Shown in pieces: positions 35,506 through 42,879 of a stretch of DNA of 64,000 nt. Source of the DNA: Serratia oryzae (lineage in GTDB: Bacteria > Pseudomonadota > Gammaproteobacteria > Enterobacterales > Enterobacteriaceae); NCBI RefSeq assembly GCF_001976145.1, contig NZ_MOXD01000001.1, positions 124,001-188,000 of the forward strand. Reading direction: 5' to 3'. The position numbers and the translations under genes were made by a program. The notes beneath the pieces are model-generated. The model was not told the DNA's origin. It did not search any database and worked only from the letters and a program-made list of their open reading frames with translations. How positions within the stretch are numbered: position 1 is the first letter of the stretch; each line of letters opens with the position of its first letter.

Positions 35506-35534
35506 TTTATAACCAAGCATGAATACGTTGTCAA
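35506..35534 (-). promoter_or_regulatory. Leftward early promoter PL
   Basis: Minus strand TTGACA (35529-35534), exactly 17 bp, TATAAA (35506-35511). Near-consensus sigma-70 promoter reading toward the replication operon; both sides carry repressor operators. Confidence 0.85.
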
Positions 35535-35548
35535 TTCAATTTTGAATT
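35533..35548. promoter_or_regulatory. Left operator (OL) site 2
   Basis: AATTCAATTTTGAATT, perfect 16-bp palindrome, overlapping the -35 of PL. Confidence 0.75.
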
Positions 35549-35604
35549 TATACATGTAAAAAATTACCGCTTAGGTTTGGCGGCAACTTTAAACCCTTTG
35601 GAAG

Positions 35605-36264
35605 TTAGTACGTTCCGTGTAATGAAGCCTTTGCTATACCGGCTACGTACTGTATGCGTTCGACGTCCCCAACGGGGAATTTTAGAGGGGGGTGTTCTTC
35701 GTTTACTGACATGACCAACACGACGCCATCGCGTTCGTAAAGGAAGGTCTTAATCATGACTTGTTCGTCTTTGGTTACTAGGAGGATTTCATCGCCGGGG
35801 AGGTACCCGTGATTTGGTTCAATGACAACGTACTCGCCGTCTTTAATGCGGGGCTTCATTGAATCGCCAGTACAACGGAGTGCGAAGGCTTCGGGGTCCG
35901 CTGAAGGCCAATGTATAAACCCGTCGCCGTTATCAAGTGGTACCCAATGCCCTTCGCTACCAAGCTGGGCGCTACCCATTACAGGGATGCGCGTAAAGGA
36001 TACGTTTTCAGGATCCCCCATAACGTTATTTTCAGACACCACACGCAGATCTTTCTCTACCAATTCAGACACTGTGATTTTGAAGTAATCCGCTACGCGT
36101 TTGAGTAGCGTGTATTTCGGGTCTTGGTTTTCCCCTGACATCAACCGATGAAAGGTTGGTTGCGGTACTCGGATCAACTTTGCTAGGTCGGCAACCGTGG
36201 CGATGTTGTTCTTCTGCATAAGGTGATTGATGTTTGAAATGGCCCGATCTGTTGTGTGGTGCAT
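35605..36264 (-). CDS. CI-type repressor with S24 autocleavage domain
   Basis: A 219-aa lysogeny repressor. The N-terminal helix-turn-helix is ATVADLAKLIRVPQPTFHRL; the C-terminal LexA/CI peptidase has Ser in CTGDSMKPRI and Lys in QVMIKTFLYERDG. The likely self-cleavage region is around VMGSAQLG before the domain. It would be cleaved on RecA activation, so the phage is expected to be SOS-inducible. Divergent from cro, with TTGAAT-type operators on both sides of the gene. Confidence 0.93.
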   Translation of the reverse strand: MHHTTDRAISNINHLMQKNNIATVADLAKLIRVPQPTFHRLMSGENQDPKYTLLKRVADYFKITVSELVEKDLRVVSENNVMGDPENVSFTRIPVMGSAQLGSEGHWVPLDNGDGFIHWPSADPEAFALRCTGDSMKPRIKDGEYVVIEPNHGYLPGDEILLVTKDEQVMIKTFLYERDGVVLVMSVNEEHPPLKFPVGDVERIQYVAGIAKASLHGTY

Positions 36265-36303
36265 GGCTATGCCTTTGGCTGGTGTAAGTTATGGCCGATT
36301 ATT

Positions 36304-36374
36304 CTATATTGAATATTCTACACTGGCATTGAATTCAAATCTGAATTAGGATTAAATCCATAGTTGAATTTAAC
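36304..36374. promoter_or_regulatory. Right operator/promoter region (OR/PR)
   Basis: Contains TTGAATTCAA (36329-36338), AATTCA-AATC-TGAATT (36332-36347), ATTGAATATTC near 36308 and GTTGAATTTAA near 36363. A rightward promoter can be read as TTGAAT (36329-36334), 17 bp, TTAAAT (36352-36357). The half sites equal those of OL. Confidence 0.7.
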
Positions 36375-36391
36375 GCAGTGAGGAAACCACC

Positions 36392-36601
36392 ATGCAGCAA
36401 GTAACCTCTAGAGATATTGTGCAGTCTCTTATTGATTCCGGGCTTACCCAGCTTGATATCCGCCGCGAAACGGGGATTAGTCAGGCGTCCATTAGCCGCA
36501 TTTTAACGGGCAAGCTTGCCGATCCGCGGGTGTCTGTAGCCCAGGCACTTCGTGACCTTCATGACAAAGTAAAAGGCAACTCGTCCTCAGAAAAGGCGTA
36601 A
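36392..36601 (+). CDS. Cro-like helix-turn-helix regulator
   Basis: A 69-aa DNA-binding protein. The HTH is SGLTQLDIRRETGISQASIS (~residues 16-35). GAGG lies 9 nt before ATG 36392. Divergent from cI and first in the PR operon, directly followed by the VapE gene (3-bp gap): the Cro position. Confidence 0.85.
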   Translation: MQQVTSRDIVQSLIDSGLTQLDIRRETGISQASISRILTGKLADPRVSVAQALRDLHDKVKGNSSSEKA

Positions 36602-36604
36602 CTC

Positions 36605-38863
36605 ATGACCCCACAAGAACGCTGGGGGGCGACGCTCGAAGAATGGTTCCACTTCGACCTGATCCTTGGGCGGGGTGGTGAGCTGCGGCCTGTTGTGTGC
36701 AATCCATCCGCGAGCATTTCCCCTTTAAGTAGAATGAAAAAGCTTGGCAAGACGCCGAGTATCTATAACAGCAAGCGCTTGGTTGCCGGGATCAGCGATT
36801 GGGCGCAGCAGCCCCCCGCGAGTGACGCTGACCTTGAGAAGTGGATGCGGGAGCCTGATTACGGGATCTGCGTTCGTACCGGTCGCGGTTGGTTTGGTAT
36901 TGATTGCGACGTGCGAAGCGCTGAATACCAGCTTGTGATCCGTGATCTGGCGATTAAACACTTTGGCGAATTGCCTCCGCGTCGGTACCGGGAGAACAGC
37001 AACAAGTGCCTGTACCTAATAGCCGTCGAAGGTGATTACCGTAAGCGCGTTCACAAGCTGGAAGAAGAGGGCGAACTTGTCGAATTTTTAGCCGAAGGCC
37101 AGCAGTTTGTTGCTGCAGGCGTGCATGAGTCTGGCGTTCGTATTCAGTGGGATGGTGGTTTACCCGCCGATCCGCTTCCTGTTACCCCTGAACAGCTTGA
37201 GGCGTTTTGGTCTGCGTTGGCCGATATGCTCCCCGTTGTTTCCTCTCATGAGGCGGGGGCAGGGCGTCTGCGTGACCGCAGTGTAAGCACGCCCGGCGCC
37301 ACGGATGAAATAGCCGACTACCTGGATGCCAACGGCTGGACGTTGGATTTTGGCGCCAGCGGTGAGCGTTACATCCGCTGTCCGTTTGAAGACGGCCACA
37401 GCTCGGCGACCGATACCACATCAACGGTGTATTTCCCTGCCAGCACCGCCGGGTTTGAACTGGGGCATTTTAAATGCCTTCACGCCAGTTGCGCCCATCG
37501 TAACGACGGCGATTTCCTTAATATTATTGGCTTTCGTGATGGTGATTTTGAGGATCTGGCCGCGGTAGAGGAAAAGATCCAGGGCTTTACCGATATCGAT
37601 ACTGACATGACCAGCCATTTTTTAGAGCGGTTTATCTATGTGGTCGATGGCGACAAGGTGTGTGACTTATCCCGGCCGCCTTACAACTGCATGATGGAAA
37701 TGAAAGCGTTTAAAAACCTCATGGCGCCGTACCAGTTCCCCGCGATAGGTAAGGGCAACCCGACACCGGCTACAAAGGTTTGGATAGAGCGACCGACCAA
37801 AAAAGTTGCGGAGGCTACCGGGTACCAACCGGGTGAGGGGCGGCTTATTGAGCGCTCAGACGGCCGTTATGAGATCAACGAGTTCTATCTACCTGAGCAC
37901 GCTAAAACGGCTGATACCAGTAAGGTTGCCACGTTCCTTAACCATATGGCCTACCTGGTGCCTGATGAGTGGCAGCGCGAATTTTTCATAGCGCGGCTTG
38001 CCTGGATGGTTCAGCGCCCGGAGCGTCGTTGCCCGATCTCTATCCTGCACGTTGCCAGCGCCCACGGTACTGGTAGGGGGTGGGTTAGCCAAATGATGGA
38101 GAAAGTGTTGGGGGCGTGGAATTGCGCCCGTACACGCATGAAAATCCTGTGTGATAACCAGTTTCACGATTATCTCTACCACACCTTGCTATGTACCATT
38201 GATGAGGTGAGGGAGAACGACAAGCGGTATGAGGTCAACGACAAGATCCGCGATGTGCTGACGGAGCCACGGTTTGAGGTAAACCGGAAATACGGTAAGA
38301 AAATGACGATCGATATCTTCACGGGTTTCCTGTTCTACACCAACCACTTTGACGCGCTGGCATTACCCCCTGAAGATCGCCGTATCGCCGTGTTGGGTGG
38401 CCCTGACGAAGCCGCAGACGAGAGCCACTATAACCAGCTATACGGCGCGCTAAATGACGCTGATTTCATCGCTCAAGTGTACTGGTACCTGATGGGTATT
38501 GATATTAATCGCTTCAATTGGCAGCGTGCGCCGCTTACAAAAGAGCGTGAGCTGATGATAGAGAGCAATAAGAGTGATGTTGAGGTCGCGGTGTTAGCCG
38601 TATTGGAAAACCCACCGGTACCGGCAATGACTTACCAGCAAATCGTTAATGAAATAATTAAAGAAGTTGGGATAGATGCAGAAATTAACCAAAAACATAT
38701 TACACGTATCCTGAAAGAACAAACAAAAAGACCGGCGACCGAATTGGTAAAAGTTAACGGGATCGGATATCGCTTCTGGATACTTGTAAAAAACAGCAAG
38801 TTCAGCAACGACGAATTACGCGCAATTTTTGAAACGTGCGAAAAATTGCAGAATGCCATCTGA
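36605..38863 (+). CDS. Primase-polymerase / VapE-type helicase (replication initiator)
   Basis: A 752-aa protein. The N-terminal ~200 residues look like a bifunctional prim-pol (SDWAQQPPASDADLEKW, CVRTGRGWFGIDCDVRSAEY with the catalytic DxD). The middle has a Cys/His stretch (CPFEDGHSS, GHFKCLHASCAH), like a zinc finger. The C-terminal half is a DUF5906/VapE SF3-like helicase: Walker A position SAHGTGRGWVSQ, Walker B LLCTIDEVREND, sensor FLFYTNHFDAL. The Walker A lysine is Arg here. The repeat array right after the gene is the likely binding target. Confidence 0.88.
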   Translation: MTPQERWGATLEEWFHFDLILGRGGELRPVVCNPSASISPLSRMKKLGKTPSIYNSKRLVAGISDWAQQPPASDADLEKWMREPDYGICVRTGRGWFGIDCDVRSAEYQLVIRDLAIKHFGELPPRRYRENSNKCLYLIAVEGDYRKRVHKLEEEGELVEFLAEGQQFVAAGVHESGVRIQWDGGLPADPLPVTPEQLEAFWSALADMLPVVSSHEAGAGRLRDRSVSTPGATDEIADYLDANGWTLDFGASGERYIRCPFEDGHSSATDTTSTVYFPASTAGFELGHFKCLHASCAHRNDGDFLNIIGFRDGDFEDLAAVEEKIQGFTDIDTDMTSHFLERFIYVVDGDKVCDLSRPPYNCMMEMKAFKNLMAPYQFPAIGKGNPTPATKVWIERPTKKVAEATGYQPGEGRLIERSDGRYEINEFYLPEHAKTADTSKVATFLNHMAYLVPDEWQREFFIARLAWMVQRPERRCPISILHVASAHGTGRGWVSQMMEKVLGAWNCARTRMKILCDNQFHDYLYHTLLCTIDEVRENDKRYEVNDKIRDVLTEPRFEVNRKYGKKMTIDIFTGFLFYTNHFDALALPPEDRRIAVLGGPDEAADESHYNQLYGALNDADFIAQVYWYLMGIDINRFNWQRAPLTKERELMIESNKSDVEVAVLAVLENPPVPAMTYQQIVNEIIKEVGIDAEINQKHITRILKEQTKRPATELVKVNGIGYRFWILVKNSKFSNDELRAIFETCEKLQNAI

Positions 38864-38865
38864 AA

Positions 38866-39133
38866 AGGTAACAGATAGGTAACAGATAAAAGGGTATCTG
38901 TTACCTGATTAAAAATCTAATAAAACAAAGGGTTAGAAGTAAAAGGTAACAGGTAACAGTTGATTAAACCTATACATACGTGCGAGAGGGTATTTGATGT
39001 ATATTACACATGCGCATACGTATATAGGGTGATAGTAACTGTTACCTGTTACCTAAAGTAAGCTAAAGCCTTATAGCACAAGGGCCGAGGCAGGGTAACA
39101 GATACCCTTTTATCTGTTACCTATCTGTTACCT
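38866..39133. repeat. Nested inverted-repeat array of GGTAACAG units (candidate origin)
   Basis: Outer arms 38866-38905 and 39094-39133 are perfect 40-bp inverted copies; inner arms 38944-38961 and 39037-39054 are perfect 18-bp inverted copies. Each outer arm has three and each inner arm two GGTAACAG/CTGTTACC octamers, ten in all, arranged symmetrically about an AT-rich centre with ATACGTGCG / CGCATACGTAT. The octamer resembles the P4 alpha-protein iteron TGTTCACC. Likely initiator sites downstream of the prim-pol/helicase gene. Confidence 0.75.
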
Positions 39134-39183
39134 CGGCAATTAACTTGAAGAAAATTACAAATAATGGCTTGGGAGAAGGAAAT

Positions 39184-39474
39184 ATGTCCCTGATTTTTAG
39201 GCAGTGTATGCCTTACGGCATTCGGCGCAAGGAAGACGGCTCTTGGGAAGTTTTCAATAGGGATTATAACCCCTTGGGGGATTCGTTTTTCTTTAAGCGG
39301 AGCCTGACACAAGCAACGATTAATGCACTGGCTCCGCCACCAATTACACAAAAAGACGGTTCTGTTTGGTTGTACATCGATACACAGCACCCCATGGATT
39401 CGGCAGCGAACTGGGAGGCTTATTCCGGGAGGCTTAAGCGGTTAGCAAGTTTGAAAATGAAAGACGAGCGGTAA
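39184..39474 (+). CDS. 96-aa hypothetical phage protein
   Basis: ATG 39184 (MSLIFRQCMPYGIRRKEDGS) has AAGGA 5 nt upstream; the in-frame ATG 39145 lies closer to the repeat array and lacks an SD. Mixed alpha/beta protein ending in a basic helix (RLKRLASLKMKDER). No family recognised. Lies between the origin-like array and the Q-like gene. Confidence 0.6.
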   Translation: MSLIFRQCMPYGIRRKEDGSWEVFNRDYNPLGDSFFFKRSLTQATINALAPPPITQKDGSVWLYIDTQHPMDSAANWEAYSGRLKRLASLKMKDER

Positions 39475-39515
39475 ATTTTTACAAACGCTGTTGAAAAATG
39501 TTGAGGTCAATTGCT

Positions 39516-39944
39516 ATGCGCAGAAATATGCAGGAAGTTTTAGAACGGTGGGGGCGGTGGGCGGCGAGCGAAGAGTATTGTTCGTTGGTCGATTGGCCCG
39601 CGCTGTCGGTCACCCCCTACGGCACGCCAGAACCAAAACGGAGTAAACCAGGTTGCTCGGACGAGGACGGGGCGGCCATTGACGCCTGTGTGGCGCATAT
39701 GGGTATGATGCGTGGTGCAGATGACCTACTGATCCTCGGCCAGCGCTTCATAGGCGGGCACTCGTTGCGCCATATCGCAGACGCAACAGGTGAGAATGTT
39801 CACGGTGTGCGAACGTCACTAGCGGCATCAGAGGCGTTTCTAGAGGGGTGCTTGGCGATGCTGGGGATCCGGCTTGATATGGATCCCGAGGTGCTGGAAT
39901 CTGAACCTGTTGTGTGCGCACAAAAACATGTGCTATGCTTCTAA
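39516..39944 (+). CDS. Q-like late antiterminator (DUF1133/Q family)
   Basis: A 142-aa protein whose N terminus (MQEVLERWGRWAASEE) and VDWPALSVTPYG match phage antitermination protein Q of the lambdoid type. A helical region (LILGQRFIGGHSLRHIADAT) looks like a DNA-contacting helix-turn-helix. A terminator follows immediately (39982), the place of a tR'-type target. Start ATG 39516 has GAGG 10 nt upstream. Confidence 0.75.
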   Translation: MRRNMQEVLERWGRWAASEEYCSLVDWPALSVTPYGTPEPKRSKPGCSDEDGAAIDACVAHMGMMRGADDLLILGQRFIGGHSLRHIADATGENVHGVRTSLAASEAFLEGCLAMLGIRLDMDPEVLESEPVVCAQKHVLCF

Positions 39945-39981
39945 CGTCTAAAATTGTATATGCAATTTGACCCCATCCAAG

Positions 39982-40007
39982 AGCCTCGCCATCGTGCGGG
40001 GCTTTTT
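39982..40007 (+). terminator. Terminator after the Q-like gene
   Basis: AGCCTCGC-CATCGT-GCGGGGCT followed by TTTTT. It may be the late terminator read through with Q. Confidence 0.8.
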
Positions 40008-40029
40008 GCGTTTGTAGGAGGCTGAAAGC

Positions 40030-40233
40030 ATGATGCATTGCCCCTCGTGCGGTAAGGCCGCACACACGCGGTCTAGCCGCTACCTGAGCGCCACGACCAA
40101 AGAGCGCTACCACAAATGCCAGGACGCTAAATGCGGTTGCTCGTTTGCGACCCATGAAACCGTCGATCGGCTTATTGTCAGACCACAGCTCGTTAACCCA
40201 CAAAACATGCCAGAACAGGCGTTCCAGCGATAA
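40030..40233 (+). CDS. Ogr/Delta-family zinc-finger late activator
   Basis: A 67-aa protein with the Ogr/Delta finger: MMHCPSCGKAAHTRSSRYLS then HKCQDAKCGCSFATHETV (C-x2-C ... C-x4-C). In P2-type phages this family activates late promoters by contacting the alpha subunit of RNA polymerase. GGAGG lies 9 nt before ATG 40030. It is unusual to see it next to a Q-like gene. Confidence 0.9.
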   Translation: MMHCPSCGKAAHTRSSRYLSATTKERYHKCQDAKCGCSFATHETVDRLIVRPQLVNPQNMPEQAFQR

Positions 40234-40555
40234 AATAGGCTATGCAAAAAGCACCCTGTTTTATGCACGGTTTATGCAGTCCGATTTACGCTAAACGGGA
40301 AAGAAGATCGCCAGAAATAAGGCGTTCACCTGGTCAGCGGGATGAGTGCTGTTTCGGCGGTGCGGGTAACGACCATTATGTTAAAAAGTCCCCAAAATCA
40401 CCAATTTTTCGCTCGTTTGGGAGCGGTTATAGAATGATGTGAAATCATCGAATAGTAACTATTGCATTTGAAATAATTATTGTAACCTGCTGTTAATTGA
40501 CAAGATTAAATGAGAAGAGTTTAATGCCTGCTCTGAAATTTTTTTGGAGAGGGAA
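40234..40555. other. Gap before the late region
   Basis: About 320 bp. TATGCA-type repeats occur near 40241-40275; the last 120 bp are AT-rich and probably hold the promoter of the next gene. A 66-codon frame at 40242 has no SD and no family look, so it is not called. Confidence 0.4.
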
Positions 40556-41236
40556 ATGAAAACTTTCTGGGTAGGTGTGACAGTAACAGGTGTGTATTTT
40601 TTATTACTCGGTATCACCGTAGCTTCATTGAAATTGAATGTAATGACATCATGGAACGAGCTAGGTGATTTTTTGGCGGGAGTTTTTTCTCCGGTGGCTT
40701 TCCTCTGGCTCGTTTTGGGGTATTTACAGCAGCAGAAAGAATTACAACAAAACACTAGAGCTCTGGAGTTGCAAGCTGTTGAGTTAAAAAACTCGGTTGA
40801 TCAATATCGTGATATGGTTTCAGTAGCGAGAGATCAACTTAAAATGGATCAGGAAAGTATAAATACTGCTAAGTTCGAAAAGGAGAATCAATATAAGCCA
40901 AGAATAAAGATCCCATCAGTGGAACCCGGAACTATCACTGGGGGGGATACTTATTCATATCGCGGCGTATTGGAGTCGGCTGGTGAGGAAGCGATGAAGG
41001 TATTAGTAATGACTGAACCACCTTTTGCGCCATTTCATGGATTTAACGCTCACTCACTAAAAAGCGGAAGATATAACTTGGGGGATTCACAATATATTCA
41101 GGCTAATTCACTCCCAAATCAGATTATTGTAACAATCCAATATGAGAGCAAGCTTGGAATTGCTTACGTGGATAAGTACACATACATTTTAGCTGAAAAA
41201 GGTAAGTACTCATTAATAGATGATGAGCGTATATAA
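40556..41236 (+). CDS. Two-TM plus coiled-coil protein (moron)
   Basis: A 226-aa protein: membrane helices at ~4-24 (FWVGVTVTGVYFLLLGITVA) and ~45-62 (FSPVAFLWLVLGYL), a coiled coil (~65-110, QQQKELQQNTRALELQAVEL) and a beta-rich C-terminal domain. This WNELGDFLAG-membrane-coiled-coil layout is common in prophage and defence-island cargo genes without known function. GGAGAGGGAA precedes ATG 40556. AT-rich relative to neighbours. Confidence 0.7.
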   Translation: MKTFWVGVTVTGVYFLLLGITVASLKLNVMTSWNELGDFLAGVFSPVAFLWLVLGYLQQQKELQQNTRALELQAVELKNSVDQYRDMVSVARDQLKMDQESINTAKFEKENQYKPRIKIPSVEPGTITGGDTYSYRGVLESAGEEAMKVLVMTEPPFAPFHGFNAHSLKSGRYNLGDSQYIQANSLPNQIIVTIQYESKLGIAYVDKYTYILAEKGKYSLIDDERI

Positions 41237-41353
41237 TTTATATAAATATAATATGTTTATCCATTAAAAACCGCTTACGAATGATTCGCTAGTGGTTTGA
41301 CATATGCAGTTGGTCCCAACTATGACGGCCCCCTGAAACCTAAAAACATGAAA

Positions 41354-41369
41354 TAAACAAAAATGTTTA
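41354..41369. promoter_or_regulatory. HicB operator copy 1
   Basis: TAAACAAAAATGTTTA, inverted repeat TAAACA/TGTTTA; identical to the copy at 41388. Confidence 0.8.
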
Positions 41370-41378
41370 GATTGCCTC

Positions 41379-41407
41379 TTGCTTGCGTAAACAAAAATGT
41401 TTATAAT
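41379..41407 (+). promoter_or_regulatory. hicA promoter
   Basis: TTGCTT (41379-41384), 17 bp, TATAAT (41402-41407). The second operator lies inside the spacer and touches the -10, so HicB binding should shut it off. Confidence 0.8.
41388..41403. promoter_or_regulatory. HicB operator copy 2
   Basis: TAAACAAAAATGTTTA, exact second copy 34 bp downstream of the first. Confidence 0.8.
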
Positions 41408-41437
41408 AATTTCAAGTTAAACAAACAGGAGGAGGAA

Positions 41438-41614
41438 GTGAAGCAACGCGAGTTCCAGCGTTGGCTTGCAGCACAAGGGGCGGAGTTTTCAAACGGTAGT
41501 AACCACTTGAAAATCTACCTCAACGGCAAGCAGACGATAATGCCAAGGCATCCGGGGAAGGAAATACCGGAGCCGCTGAGAAAAGCAATTCTTAAGCAAC
41601 TTGGCCTTAAATAA
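41438..41614 (+). CDS. hicA: HicA mRNA interferase toxin
   Basis: A 58-aa toxin, the same length as E. coli HicA and similar along its whole length (KQREFQRWLAAQGAEFSNGS, NHLKIYLNG, MPRHPGKEIPEPLRKAILKQ). The catalytic His is in GSNHLK. GTG 41438 has AGGAGGAGG directly upstream; the in-frame ATG 41363 lies inside the operator region. It cleaves mRNA and tmRNA when HicB is lost. Two identical palindromic operators and a consensus -10 lie upstream. Confidence 0.95.
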   Translation: MKQREFQRWLAAQGAEFSNGSNHLKIYLNGKQTIMPRHPGKEIPEPLRKAILKQLGLK

Positions 41615-41616
41615 TA

Positions 41617-41638
41617 AACCAGCCTTCCGGGGCTGGTT
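41617..41638 (+). other. Hairpin between hicA and hicB
   Basis: AACCAGCC-TTCCGG-GGCTGGTT without a T-run. Could slow or process the transcript and tune the toxin:antitoxin ratio. Confidence 0.55.
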
Positions 41639-41664
41639 ACTCGCGAAGGTTCACTTAGTCAAGT

Positions 41665-42072
41665 ATGCGATATCCCGTAAAATTTGAGCATGACGAAACC
41701 GGGTGGTGTGTATCGTTCCCGGACATCCCGGAAGCATTAACGGGCGGAGATACCAAGGAAGATGCGCTATCGTTGGCGCAAGACGCCCTGGTAACGGCGT
41801 TTGATTTTTACTTTGAAGATCGGCGACCTGTACCGATGCCAAGCGCTAACGGCGAAGAGTTTATCAATGTGCCAGCCAGCGTGGCGGCCAAGGTGCTGTT
41901 GCTTAACGCCATGATCGCCACCGGCACAACACCGGCAGAACTGGCCCGCCGCATGGGGACGCGACCGCAGGAAGTTAACCGCATCGTGACCCTTAACCAT
42001 GCGACCAAAATCGATACGATCGAGGCTGCACTTAAGGCGCTGGGCAAGCGACTAGAAATAACCGCACTTTAA
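41665..42072 (+). CDS. hicB: HicB antitoxin
   Basis: A 135-aa antitoxin. The N-terminal HicB/UPF0150 domain (MRYPVKFEHDETGWCVSFPD, IPEALTGGDTKEDALS, LVTAFDFYFEDRRPVPMP) degenerates the RNase H fold; the C-terminal XRE-type HTH (TPAELARRMGTRPQEVNRIV) binds the operators. Matches E. coli HicB (138 aa). 50 bp after hicA, then a terminator. Confidence 0.95.
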   Translation: MRYPVKFEHDETGWCVSFPDIPEALTGGDTKEDALSLAQDALVTAFDFYFEDRRPVPMPSANGEEFINVPASVAAKVLLLNAMIATGTTPAELARRMGTRPQEVNRIVTLNHATKIDTIEAALKALGKRLEITAL

Positions 42073-42090
42073 CCATTATCAACCTATCTA

Positions 42091-42115
42091 AAGGCTCGCT
42101 TCGGCGGGCCTTTTT
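42091..42115 (+). terminator. Terminator of hicAB
   Basis: AGGCTCGC-TTCG-GCGGGCCT followed by TTTTT. Isolates hicAB from the lysis genes unless antiterminated. Confidence 0.85.
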
Positions 42116-42140
42116 CATTTCTAACGCCGGAGCCTTGGCG

Positions 42141-42494
42141 ATGAACAACAATCTGCCGCCCGGCTTAGTCGAGGCGTTTCTTATGTGGATAAAACTCAAC
42201 GCCCCCGCCGTATACGGCTCTTTTGCTGCGTTCGGCATGGCGACGCTATTAACGCTGCGTGACGGTAAATCGTGGCTTGATGCGCTCTATGCGGGGCTGA
42301 TCTGTTTGTTAATAACATTGGGTGTTATCAACTCACTGGAGTTATTCGGTATGAGCCAGGATAACGCGCTGATCGTCGGTGTGGTTATTGGCGGCATGGG
42401 CGTAGAGCGCTGTCTCGCCATTCTCCGGGTTTTTGCCAGCATGAAGACCAATACACCACCTATGGACGATAAGGATCAGAAAAATGACAAGTAA
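42141..42494 (+). CDS. Phage holin (LydA/holin 3 type)
   Basis: A 117-aa protein with three hydrophobic segments: ~18-36 (NAPAVYGSFAAFGMATLL), ~48-66 (ALYAGLICLLITLGVI) and ~78-95, and a charged C terminus (DDKDQKNDK). First gene of the lysis cassette and overlapping the endolysin gene by 11 bp. GGAG lies 9 nt before ATG 42141. Confidence 0.88.
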   Translation: MNNNLPPGLVEAFLMWIKLNAPAVYGSFAAFGMATLLTLRDGKSWLDALYAGLICLLITLGVINSLELFGMSQDNALIVGVVIGGMGVERCLAILRVFASMKTNTPPMDDKDQKNDK

Positions 42495-42879
42495 TTTTAG
42501 ATTCAGCCAGCGCAGCGAGGGGAGCCTTGTGGGGGTAAATCCGGCGCTAGTCAAAGTGGTGCGCCGGGCGCTGGAGATCACTACTGTCGATTTTATCGTT
42601 ATCGAGGGTGTTCGAACGGAAGCGCAGCAGCGTGAGAACGTGAGGAAAGGCGTTAGCAAGACGATGGACAGCCGACACCTCACTGGCAATGCGGTAGACC
42701 TGCTGCCCGTAGGCGCTGACTGGAGTGATTATAAGTGCTGGCTGCCGGTGCTGGACGCTATGCACAAGGCTGGTTCCGAGCTGGGAGTGAAACTGCGCTT
42801 TGGTATCACTTGGACGGGCAACCCGCACGACAAACCTGCTAAGTTCCTGGATGCGCCGCATGTGGAGATACCCGGATGA
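42484..42879 (+). CDS. M15-family endolysin (L-Ala-D-Glu/D-Ala peptidase)
   Basis: A 131-aa zinc peptidase of the VanY/M15 type. Ligands are in DSRHLTGNAVDLLPVGADW (His, Asp) and the final DAPHVEIPG (His). It cuts peptide bonds of peptidoglycan after the holin opens the membrane. Typical of T5-like endolysins. Overlaps the holin and the Rz gene (4 bp). Confidence 0.92.
   Translation: MTSNFRFSQRSEGSLVGVNPALVKVVRRALEITTVDFIVIEGVRTEAQQRENVRKGVSKTMDSRHLTGNAVDLLPVGADWSDYKCWLPVLDAMHKAGSELGVKLRFGITWTGNPHDKPAKFLDAPHVEIPG

Noticed and set aside
38866..39133. CRISPR array
   Set aside because: The repeats are inverted and nested with unequal spacing and no spacers; an origin or operator array fits better.
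40242..40442. 66-codon frame after the Ogr-like gene
   Set aside because: No SD, low-complexity Arg/Ser/Pro composition and no family resemblance.
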